Made by a program: the position numbers and the translations under genes. The notes below the pieces were generated by a model. The model worked only from the letters and a program-made list of their open reading frames with translations, did no database searches and was not told the DNA's origin. From Rhodanobacteraceae bacterium (GTDB lineage Bacteria > Pseudomonadota > Gammaproteobacteria > Xanthomonadales > SZUA-5): 29,731 nt of DNA. Positions 17,241-24,674 of the stretch are shown piece by piece. The DNA lies in the NCBI GenBank assembly GCA_016713135.1, contig JADJPR010000013.1, positions 1-29,731 of the forward strand, in the 5' to 3' direction. Numbering within the stretch: position 1 is the stretch's first letter; the number at the start of each line of letters is the position of its first letter.

Positions 17241-19374
17241 GGACGCAACTGCCCGAGCGCCTGCTGCCCGGCCGCCCTGCGCCCTTCGGCGCGCACCTGG
17301 TGGACGGCGGCGTGCACTTCGCGTTGTGGAGCGAGCACGCGACGCGCGTGGAGCTGTGCCTGTTCGACACCGAGGGCGCGCGCGAACTGCGTCGCTACGA
17401 TTTGCATGCCGACGAAGACGGCGTGTGGAATGGCCTGCTGCCGGGCCTCGGCGCCGGGCTGGTCTACGGCTATCGCGCGCACGGCCCCTATCGGCCCGAG
17501 GAGGGACATCGCTTCAATCCGCACAAGTTGCTGCTCGATCCCTGGGCGCGTGAGATCGTCGGCGCCTTCCGCTGGGACGAGCTGCACCACGGCTACGCCC
17601 AGGGGCACCCGGACGGCGCCCGCTCCTTCGACGCACGCGACAACGCCGCCCGCGCGCTGAAGGCGCGCGTGTGCGCGCCGCTGCCGCCGCTGGCCCAGCC
17701 GCGGCCGCAGATTGCCGCCGCCGATGTGGTGCTTTACGAGATGCACGTGAAGGGCTTCAGCATGCAGATGCCGGGCATCCCCGATGAACTGCGCGGCCGC
17801 TTCGCCGCCCTCGCCCACCCCGCCGCCATCGCCCACTTCCAGCGCCTCGGCGTAACCACGCTGGCGCTGCTGCCGGTGATGCACGCAATCAGCGAAGCCG
17901 CCCTGGTGCGCAGCGGGCGCACCAATTACTGGGGGTACAACACGCTGGGGTTCTTTGCGGGGGATGGGCGGGCGGGACGGGGACGGCACCCCACCCGTGC
18001 CCCGTGCCCCGTGTCCGGTGCCCCGTCACCCAGCTCCGCGCCACCCTCGAAACCCTGCACGCCGCCGGGATCGAGGTGATCCTCGATGTGGTCTACAACC
18101 ACACCGCGGAGGGCGATGAGCTGGGGCCCACGCTCAGTTTCCGCGGGCTGGACAATGGCGCCTGGTACCGGCTGCTGGCGGACGATCCGGCGCGCTACGT
18201 GAACTGGAGCGGCTGCGGCAACACGCTGAACCTGAATCACCCGCGGGTGGTGTAGTTCGTGCTGGACTCGCTGCGCTACTGGGTGGAGGTGGGCGTCGAC
18301 GGCTTCCGTTTCGACCTCGCGAGCGTGCTCGGGCGTACGCGCGAGGCTTTCGATCCGGATGCACCCTTCTTCGTGGCGCTGCGCCAGGATCCCGTCCTCT
18401 CGCAGGTGCGACTGATCGCCGAGCCCTGGGACTGCGGGCCGCAGGGCTACCAGGTGGGGCGCTTCCCCGGACGCTTCCTCGACTGGAACGACCGCTTCCG
18501 CGACAGCGTGCGCCGCTACTGGCTGCCGCGCGGCTGCACCCGCGGCGAGTTCGCGCGGCGTTTCCTTGCCTCCAGCGATCTGTTCCACCACGGCCTGCGG
18601 CGGCCGCAGGCGAGCGTCAATTTCATCGCCGCGCACGACGGGCGCACGCTGACCGACGTGGTGTCCTACGGAGTCAAGTACAACCACGCCAACGGCGAAG
18701 ACAACCGCGACGGCCGCGACGACGAGCCGGCCGACAACTTCGGCATCGAAGGTTTCACCACCGATCCGCTGACCTCGCTGCAACGCCGGCGCGTGCGCCG
18801 CGGGATGCTCGCCAGTCTGGCGCTGGCGCAGGGCACGCCGATGCTGCTGGCAGGCGACGAGCACGGCAACAGCCAGCGCGGCAACAACAACGCCTATTGC
18901 CAGGACAACCCGACCGGCTGGCTGGACTGGAACGCGGAGGAGGACGACAGCGCGTTCGTCGCCGCGCTGCTGGCGCTGCGCCGGGCAGAGCCGCTGCTGC
19001 GCCATCCGCAGTGGTTCGCCGGCGCCGAAGACGCCTCGCGTGCGCGCGTGCGCTGGCTGCTGCCGTCCGGCCGCGAGATGAGCCTGCACGACTGGCACGA
19101 CAGCGATCTGCGCGCCTTCGCCTGCGAGCTGTACCCGGCCGGCGAGGCGGACGCGCGCCTGGCGCTGCTGTTCAACCCGGCGCCGATCGAAGTCGAGTTC
19201 GCGCTGCACGGCGAGCACTGGTGGGCGCTGCTCGACAGTAGCGGCGAGCGCCTGCCATTGCCCGAATCGCCACACGCAGTCGGGCCGGTTCCCGTATTCG
19301 TATCCCATCTGCTGGCACCGGCGCATGCGCTGCTGGTGCTGGTGCGCAAACCCCTGACCGAGGTGTCGGAATGA
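17237..19374 (+). pseudogene. glgX: Glycogen debranching enzyme GlgX, frameshift region and in-frame stop
   Basis: A GH13 isoamylase-type enzyme that removes limit branches left by GlgP. It starts at 17237, overlapping glgB's stop in ATGA. The first part (LPGRPAPFGAHLVDGGVHFA, VYGYRAHGPY, HKLLLDPWAREI, LYEMHVKGFS, NYWGYNTLGFFA) is intact to about 17958. A GC-rich repeat tract (17959-18031) then replaces the expected linker and shifts the frame. From about 18025 the sequence resumes (TQLRATLETLHAAGIEVILD, VVYNHTAEGDE, CGNTLNLNHPRVV) but hits an in-frame TAG at 18253-18255. The frame continues as FVLDSLRYWVEVGVDGFRFD with nucleophile Asp, LIAEPWDCG acid/base and NFIAAHDGRTL. A CAG-to-TAG change would explain the stop. 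Its end overlaps malQ (ATGA). Confidence 0.86.
17997..18031 (+). repeat. Tandem 7-bp GTGCCCC-type repeat inside glgX
   Basis: Five 7-bp steps read GTGCCCC, GTGCCCC, GTGTCCG, GTGCCCC and GTCACCC. Immediately left, GGGACGGGGACGG (about 17975-17987) is partly complementary, so the tract can fold. It lies exactly where the glgX reading frame loses homology. The 7-bp period equals that of the GTTGTTG units at 11773-11807, although the sequence differs. Confidence 0.65.
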
Positions 19375-20939
19375 TCGACCTCCACCAGCGCAGCGCCGGC
19401 GTGCTGCTGCACCTGACCTCCCTCCCCGGCCCGCATGGCGTTGGCGACTTTGGCCCCGGCGCCTACCAGTTCGTCGACTGGCTGGTGAGCGCTGGCCAGC
19501 ATCTGTGGCAATGGCTGCCGATCAACCCGATCGGCCCCGGCGATTCGCCGTACCAGAGCGTGAGCGCCTTCGCCGGCAGCCCGCTGATGGTGGCACTCGA
19601 GCCGCTGGTGGCGGCCGGCTGGCTGGCGGCGCCGGAGTTGCCGCAAGGCGGCTTCGACAGCGCCCGCGTCGACTACGCGCGTGTGGTGCCCTGGCGGCTG
19701 GCGCAACTGCGTCAGGCGGCGCGCGGCTTCTTCGCGCAAGGTAGCGCCGCCGAGCGCGCGGCCTTCGACAGCTGGTGCGCGGACAACGCCTCCTGGCTGG
19801 ACGACTACGCGCTGTTCATGGCGCTGGAGGACGCGCACGGCGGCGCCGCCTGGTGGCATTGGCGCCCCGAACTGCGCGACCGCGTGCCCGCCGCGCTGGC
19901 CGCTGCGCGCGCGCAGCACGCCGCGGAGATCCGTTTCTGGGCCTTCGTGCAATGGTGTTTCGACACCCAGTCCAGCGCACTCAAGGCTTACGCCAACCAG
20001 CGCAAGGTGGCGCTGATGGGCGATCTGCCGATCTTCATCGCCCACCACAGCGCCGACTGCTGGGCGCGCCCGGACCTCTACTACCTGGATGCCGACTTCC
20101 AGCCGACGGTGGTCGCCGGCTGCCCGCCGGATGCGATGGCGCCGACCGGGCAGCGCTGGGGCAACCCGCTGTACCGCTGGGATCGGATGGCGGCGGAGAA
20201 CTACGCCTGGTGGACCGCGCGGCTGAAGCGCGCGCTGCATCAGGCCGACGTGTTTCGCATCGACCATTTCCGCGGCTTCGCTGGCTATTACGAGATCCCG
20301 GCCAGTTGCCCGACGGCTGAGGAAGGCGAGTGGGTGACCGGCCCCGGCAAGGCGCTGTTCGATGCCATCAGTGCCGAACTCGGTGAGCTGCCGATCGTCG
20401 CCGAGGACCTCGGGCTGATCACCCAGGACGTGATCGCACTGCGCGACGGCTGCGGCTTCCCGGGCATGAAGATCCTGCAGTTCGGCTTCGGCGCGGATGC
20501 CTCCGACGAGTTCCTGCCGCACAACTACGTGCGCCATTGCGTGGCCTACACCGGCACCCACGACAACGACACCGTGCGCGGCTGGTGGCACAAGGCCACC
20601 GCGCGCGAGCGCGCTTACGCCGGCAGCTACCTCGCCACCGGTGCGCAGGATGTGCACTGGGCGATGATCCGCGCCTGCTGCAACTCGGTGGCCAACATCG
20701 CCGTCTGCCAGTTGCAGGACGCGCTGGGCCTGGACGGCGGCCATCGCATGAACACGCCCGGCACGATGGGTGGGCACAACTGGAGCTGGCGTTTCACCTG
20801 GGACATGGTCGGCTCCGAACCGGCGCGCGTGCTCGGCCTGATCACCGCCGCCAGCGGCCGCGGCCCCTTCGAGCTGCTGCGGCTGCCGGGCCAGCAGCCG
20901 GCCATCGCGCCGGCGCAGGCGCAGGCCAAGGCGGCCTGA
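19371..20939 (+). CDS. malQ: 4-alpha-glucanotransferase (amylomaltase)
   Basis: A cytoplasmic GH77 enzyme of 522 residues that disproportionates short malto-oligosaccharides, releasing glucose and longer chains that GlgP can use. Family features are SAGVLLHLTSLPGPHGVGDF, LWQWLPINPIGPGDSPYQS, MGDLPIFIAHHSADCWA, the nucleophile motif FRIDHFRGFAGYYEIPA, IVAEDLGLIT (acid/base Glu) and TGTHDNDTVRGWW. It resembles plain bacterial amylomaltases rather than the larger E. coli MalQ with N-terminal extension. Last gene of the operon, coupled to glgX by an ATGA overlap. A composite hairpin at 21007-21075 follows it. Confidence 0.94.
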   Translation: MIDLHQRSAGVLLHLTSLPGPHGVGDFGPGAYQFVDWLVSAGQHLWQWLPINPIGPGDSPYQSVSAFAGSPLMVALEPLVAAGWLAAPELPQGGFDSARVDYARVVPWRLAQLRQAARGFFAQGSAAERAAFDSWCADNASWLDDYALFMALEDAHGGAAWWHWRPELRDRVPAALAAARAQHAAEIRFWAFVQWCFDTQSSALKAYANQRKVALMGDLPIFIAHHSADCWARPDLYYLDADFQPTVVAGCPPDAMAPTGQRWGNPLYRWDRMAAENYAWWTARLKRALHQADVFRIDHFRGFAGYYEIPASCPTAEEGEWVTGPGKALFDAISAELGELPIVAEDLGLITQDVIALRDGCGFPGMKILQFGFGADASDEFLPHNYVRHCVAYTGTHDNDTVRGWWHKATARERAYAGSYLATGAQDVHWAMIRACCNSVANIAVCQLQDALGLDGGHRMNTPGTMGGHNWSWRFTWDMVGSEPARVLGLITAASGRGPFELLRLPGQQPAIAPAQAQAKAA

Positions 20940-21006
20940 GCGGCGGAGCGGTTGTCGGCAGCGAAGCTCGCACGCCGGGGGCCTGCTACGAGCCGACGGG
21001 GGAGTC

Positions 21007-21075
21007 GCGTGGGTCGCCGATCTTTCCGCCTTTGCGGCCATGGGGAAAGATCGGGCTGAATCGCCTCTCCCACGC
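21007..21075. terminator. Composite hairpin between convergent genes (terminator-like)
   Basis: Two nested perfect stems: GCGTGGG (21007-21013) with CCCACGC (21069-21075), and CGATCTTTCC (21018-21027) with GGAAAGATCG (21044-21053). The arrangement lies between the malQ stop and the stop of the convergent secreted-protein gene, so it could end transcription or protect 3' ends in both directions. No T-run follows. It may itself be a dispersed REP-like element. Confidence 0.55.
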
Positions 21076-21078
21076 AGC

Positions 21079-21660
21079 TCATCGCCCGCCAGCGCTTGCC
21101 GATCCAGGCCGCTGCAGCCACGGGTCTCGGGGCGCCAGCTCTGCGGCCCGACACCGCCGCAGCCTGGGCCGTCCGCGACACGCCGCGCCAGCACCCGTGC
21201 CGAACTCGCCGCCGGCGCTGTCGGCGCGCTGTTCCGGCGCCAGGCGCAAATCGACATCGCTGCCGATCCGCAGCGTTTCGCCGAGCCAGGCATCCAGCGA
21301 CAACACGCCGGGATACGGGTTGACGCTGCACGCCGCGCGGTACTCGCCGCGGCGGAGTGCGGGCAAGTCGACGATCTCCAGCCAGGGGTGGCCTTCGCCG
21401 ACCGACAGCACGGCGAGCCACCGGCCATCGGCCGAGGGGATGATCTGGTCGATCTGGTGCAACGCGGCGACATCGCAGGCCAGGGTCTGCGCGGGCTGCC
21501 TGTCGCAGCGCAGGCGCAGGCAGGCGGAACGCTCGTCGCGGCGCACATCCGCTTCCAGCGTGCAGCCACCGGACAGCGGGGTGCGCAACGGTGATCCGGC
21601 TGAGGCCAAAGAAGAACCGAGCAAGCAGCAGGCAATGCCGAAGACGCTGCGGTGATTCAT
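21079..21660 (-). CDS. Small secreted protein of unknown function
   Basis: About 193 residues with a signal peptide (MNHRSVFGIACCLLGSSLASA). The mature part has paired cysteines (GGCTLEADV, ACLRLRCD, LACDVAALHQ, AACSVNPYP) and repeated phrases such as IPSADGRWLAVLSVGEGHPW and LEIVDLPALRRGEY, which suggest a beta-propeller-like or sandwich fold. I do not recognise a family. The last 40 or so residues are arginine-rich and unlike the rest, so a frameshift near 21195 is possible: the neighbouring frame reads VLARRVADGPGCGGVGPQSW. The ATG overlaps the stop of the diguanylate cyclase gene (ATGA), so the two are probably made together and may share a signalling role. Confidence 0.65.
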   Translation of the reverse strand: MNHRSVFGIACCLLGSSLASAGSPLRTPLSGGCTLEADVRRDERSACLRLRCDRQPAQTLACDVAALHQIDQIIPSADGRWLAVLSVGEGHPWLEIVDLPALRRGEYRAACSVNPYPGVLSLDAWLGETLRIGSDVDLRLAPEQRADSAGGEFGTGAGAACRGRPRLRRCRAAELAPRDPWLQRPGSASAGGR

Positions 21661-22673
21661 CGGCCTTCTCCCGGATCCGGCCCCAGGTGGGAGGCCGCCA
21701 CCACGCGGTTGCGGCCGGCGTGCTTTGCGGCATACAGCGCACGATCGGCGTCGCGGATGGCTTGGGTGACGCTGCCGGCGCGCGCGGTCCAGCAGGCCAC
21801 ACCCACGCTCACCGTCAGCTGGACGCCACTCACTTCGGCCGCCGCCACGGCATGGCGCAGGCGCTCGGCCAGCGCCATACCCTGCGCCTCGTCCTGACCC
21901 GCGAGCATCAATGCGAACTCCTCGCCGCCGTAACGGTACAGGCGGTCATGCGCCGCCAGCGCCCCGCGCAATCGGTCGGCCACCGCGGTGATCACCCGAT
22001 CGCCAACCAGGTGGCCGCGCTCGTCGTTGATCTGCTTGAAGTGGTCGAGGTCGATCAGCAGGAAAGTGCAGCGCGTGGCTGACAGATCCAGTGCGGCGAT
22101 CGCCTCATTGAAGGTGCGCCGGTTGAGGCAGCCGCTGAGCACATCGTGGTCCGACTGGTAGCGCAGCATCGCCGCCGCGCGTTCCTGCAGCAGCGCGTAG
22201 GTATAGGTGAAACACACCAGCAGGCCGTAGCCACTGGCGAAGCGGGTCACGTCGATCGGCGCCATCATGCGCAGGCCGATCAGGCTGGCGTAGACACCGA
22301 AGGCCACCATCGCCAGCAGAGCCCAGGCGGGCCGCAGCACGAAAGCAACCACCGGCGGGAACACATAGGCCCAGTGCAGCATCGAGCGCTCGATGGAAAG
22401 CCCGAGCGCCAGCACCGCGACCAGCGCCAGCGCGATGGTGGCGAAGAACACATTCGCGCCGAGCGCGCGCGGCAGCAAGGCCAGCGTGACCAGCAGCCCG
22501 CAAGCCAGTCCCAGAATCCCCCAGGCCAGGAGTGCGGTGTCGTGAAAGCCCAGGCTGTTGTTGAGCAGCCCCAGCGCGATCATCAGCAGCGCGATCAGCA
22601 TGGCCAGCAGCATTGCCACGCGCCAGCGCAGCCGGTCGCGCAGCACCGAATAGGAATCGCGTGGCGTCGGCAT
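21657..22673 (-). CDS. Membrane-bound diguanylate cyclase (GGDEF)
   Basis: Makes cyclic di-GMP from two GTP. 338 residues; start at 22673 with AGGGGAG four to five bases upstream. Residues 18-165 contain about six hydrophobic helices (for example VAMLLAMLIALLMIALGLL and ANVFFATIALALVAVLALGL), a sensory membrane domain of unknown ligand. The GGDEF domain spans about 172-330, with SDHDVLSGCLNRRTF, LLIDLDHFKQIND (metal-binding Asp), the active-site variant GGEEF at 249-253 and LTVSVGVA. The inhibitory-site RxxD expected five residues before GGEEF is absent (AAHD), so product feedback at that site is unlikely. It is coupled to the downstream secreted protein gene. Confidence 0.92.
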   Translation of the reverse strand: MPTPRDSYSVLRDRLRWRVAMLLAMLIALLMIALGLLNNSLGFHDTALLAWGILGLACGLLVTLALLPRALGANVFFATIALALVAVLALGLSIERSMLHWAYVFPPVVAFVLRPAWALLAMVAFGVYASLIGLRMMAPIDVTRFASGYGLLVCFTYTYALLQERAAAMLRYQSDHDVLSGCLNRRTFNEAIAALDLSATRCTFLLIDLDHFKQINDERGHLVGDRVITAVADRLRGALAAHDRLYRYGGEEFALMLAGQDEAQGMALAERLRHAVAAAEVSGVQLTVSVGVACWTARAGSVTQAIRDADRALYAAKHAGRNRVVAASHLGPDPGEGR

Positions 22674-22773
22674 CGAACTCCCCTGTCGCGGCGTCGATCT
22701 TACTACGTGCCTGAAGCACGCCGACGCCCGCCCGGTGGCGTGACGGCATGGCTCTGCCGGCAGGGCTCGCGTA

Positions 22774-22802
22774 GGCTCCGGAGGTCCCGATCTTCCGGAG
22801 CC
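22774..22802 (+). promoter_or_regulatory. Hairpin sequestering the ribosome-binding site of the 22807 gene
   Basis: GGCTCCGGA (22774-22782) pairs perfectly with TCCGGAGCC (22794-22802) across an 11-nt loop. The 3' arm contains the only good Shine-Dalgarno sequence, GGAG (22797-22800), six bases before the ATG at 22807. A 10-bp palindrome CTGCCGGCAG lies just upstream at 22754-22763. If transcribed, the stem would hide the ribosome-binding site. Regulation is inferred from the fold only. Confidence 0.5.
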
Positions 22803-22806
22803 CCTG

Positions 22807-23379
22807 ATGCACCGCACCCTGTTGCTGTGGCTGCTTTCCGCGCTGACGCCGGCGGCGGCCGCCGACCTCGACACCTTTCATGCGGCGCTCAAGGCGCTGT
22901 GCGGCAAGTCCTTCGCCGGCCAGATCGTCGCCAACACGCCGGAAGATCCGGCCGATCCCTTCCTCGGCAAGCCGCTGGTCATGCAGGTGCGCGAATGCGG
23001 CGAGGACGAGATCCGCGTGCCGTTCCATGTCGGCGACGACCATTCGCGCACCTGGGTGTTCACCCGCACCGCTACAGGCCTGCGGCTGAAACACGATCAC
23101 CGCCACGCCGATGGCAGCCCGGATGCAACGACAATGTACGGCGGCGACACCCGCGCTTCTGGCAGCGCCACACGCCAGGAATTCCCGGTGGACGCCGAGT
23201 CGATCTCCCTGTTCGAACGCGAGGGGCGCACGGTATCGACCACCAATGTCTGGGCGGTCGAGATCACCCCGGAGGCCTTCGTCTACGAACTGGCCCGGCC
23301 CGGACGGCTGTTCCGCGTGAGCTTCGATCTCACCCGCGAGGTGGCAGCGCCGCCAGTGCCGTGGGGCGCGAGCGACTGA
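22807..23379 (+). CDS. Secreted protein of unknown function
   Basis: 190 residues beginning with a signal peptide (MHRTLLLWLLSALTPAAAA). The mature protein has one cysteine pair candidate (ALCGKSF, VRECGEDE) and conserved-looking blocks: PLVMQVRECGEDEIRVPFHV, RTWVFTRTATGLRLKHDHRH, DGSPDATTMYGGDT, RQEFPVDAESISLFER and NVWAVEI. I recall similar uncharacterised periplasmic proteins in other proteobacteria but know no function. The HDHRH and GGDT stretches could bind metal. Transcribed divergently from the diguanylate cyclase gene; translation start is buried in the hairpin described at 22774-22802. Its stop is only 15 bp from the convergent TPR lipoprotein stop. Confidence 0.75.
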   Translation: MHRTLLLWLLSALTPAAAADLDTFHAALKALCGKSFAGQIVANTPEDPADPFLGKPLVMQVRECGEDEIRVPFHVGDDHSRTWVFTRTATGLRLKHDHRHADGSPDATTMYGGDTRASGSATRQEFPVDAESISLFEREGRTVSTTNVWAVEITPEAFVYELARPGRLFRVSFDLTREVAAPPVPWGASD

Positions 23380-23394
23380 GGCTGCGCTACCGTT

Positions 23395-24615
23395 TCAGCC
23401 CGCACGGTTGATCGCCTGGGGGATGGCCGGGCAGCGCACCGCCAGCGAATCCAGATCGGACAGCTCCGGCGGACGCAGGCCGGTCGCGCGCGCCCGCACC
23501 GCACTCTCGCAGGCCAGCGCGAGATCACCGCTAGCCGCCGCGGTCTGCGCCAGCAGGATCAGGCTGCCGATGTCCTGGCGCAACTCGAGGTTGCGCAGCG
23601 CGAGCGCGTGCGCCCGGTCGACCTGACCATCGTCGAGGTAGAACTCGGCGGCGTGCTGCGCATACGCGGCGGGCCAGCGCGCCAGCAACTGGCGGTAGCC
23701 CGCGTGGGCAGCCTCACGTGCCGCACCAGCGGCGCGCGCGTCTCCGCGCCGCACCTCGACCGCGGCGAGCGCAGCCAGGAACTCGGGATTCCCGGTCTGT
23801 TCGATGACGGCCAGATAGCGGCTGCGCGCAGCCTCGAGCTCACCCAGTTCTGCCTCGCATTCGGCGAGGTGCTCGGCCGCGAGGTAGTAACGCGGCAGGC
23901 GCGCCAGGGCGGCTGAAAAGAAGACGCGGGCCCGCGCGCACTGGCCGTGACGCAGCAGCGCGATGCCTTGCTGGGTGTACAACCACGCCAGCGGCAGCGG
24001 ATCGACATCGGTGTAGAGGTCCTGAGCCGCGCGATACCATTGTGCCGCGCCCGCCGGGTCGCCGGACATCAGCCTGAGGTCCGCGCGACTGGCGAGTTCG
24101 TAGAAGTCGGCCACGGGCAGGCGCGACTCGACGAAGTCGGGCTCCAGCGGCGCGTAGTCGCCGCGCGCGAGTCGCAAGTCACGCTGCAGGCTGCGCCCAT
24201 CGGCGCCGGCCGCTTCCAGCCGAGCGAGGCTGGCCTGCGCCTGATCGAACAGGTGGAAGGCGGACAGGGCTGCAAAGTTCACGCGTTGGACCGCGGGGTC
24301 ACCGGGGGCTGCGGCGGCGGCCTCCCGCGCCAGCGCGAGCGCGCGTTCGCCGTCCTCGATGCGACCGATCACGCGAAAGCGCAGCAGCAGGGCGGCTGCC
24401 AGTTCGGCGCGCGCCATCGTGTCCTGCAGATTGTCCGAAAGCACGTCGATCCGCGCATCGAGGTTGGCGTGGTAGATCTCCGCCGCGGTGGTGACCCGCT
24501 GCTGCGGGCTGAGCGGATATCCCGATGGGCCCGTCGCTTGCTGGGTGATCATGGGTGGTTGCGTCACGCACGCAGCGAGCGCCAGCGTGGTGGCAGCGAT
24601 CAACGTCCGAAACAT
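23395..24615 (-). CDS. TPR-repeat lipoprotein
   Basis: 406 residues. The start at 24615 follows an AGGAGA seven bases upstream and gives a lipoprotein signal, MFRTLIAATTLALAAC, with lipidation at Cys16. Most of the mature chain is helical repeats of tetratricopeptide type, for example DPLPLAWLYTQQGIALLRHG, ARVFFSAALARLPRYYLAAE, LGELEAARSRYLAVIEQTGN and AAYAQHAAEFYLDDGQVDRA. Such proteins act as scaffolds at the inner face of the outer membrane or in the periplasm. It is the second gene of a pair with the DUF4331 protein, 59 bp downstream, and is likely its partner or assembly factor. Confidence 0.82.
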   Translation of the reverse strand: MFRTLIAATTLALAACVTQPPMITQQATGPSGYPLSPQQRVTTAAEIYHANLDARIDVLSDNLQDTMARAELAAALLLRFRVIGRIEDGERALALAREAAAAAPGDPAVQRVNFAALSAFHLFDQAQASLARLEAAGADGRSLQRDLRLARGDYAPLEPDFVESRLPVADFYELASRADLRLMSGDPAGAAQWYRAAQDLYTDVDPLPLAWLYTQQGIALLRHGQCARARVFFSAALARLPRYYLAAEHLAECEAELGELEAARSRYLAVIEQTGNPEFLAALAAVEVRRGDARAAGAAREAAHAGYRQLLARWPAAYAQHAAEFYLDDGQVDRAHALALRNLELRQDIGSLILLAQTAAASGDLALACESAVRARATGLRPPELSDLDSLAVRCPAIPQAINRAG

Positions 24616-24638
24616 GCCTTGTCTCCTGAGGGACAGCG

Positions 24639-24667
24639 CGGGGGCGCGTATCGGGTCCGCGCCCCCG
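24639..24667 (-). promoter_or_regulatory. Intercistronic 10-bp GC hairpin between DUF4331 and TPR genes
   Basis: CGGGGGCGCG (24639-24648) pairs perfectly with CGCGCCCCCG (24658-24667) around a 9-nt loop, in the 59-bp gap between the DUF4331 stop and the TPR gene start. There is no T-run after it on the minus strand, and the TPR ribosome-binding site (24622-24627) is outside the stem. It probably protects the upstream mRNA or partly ends transcription, lowering expression of the TPR gene. Confidence 0.55.
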
Positions 24668-24674
24668 GTCGATC

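Noticed and set aside
18894..21635. A 913-codon minus-strand open frame opposite malQ and running into the secreted-protein gene
   Set aside because: malQ on the plus strand has all GH77 motifs and couples to glgX; the antisense product has no recognisable domain.
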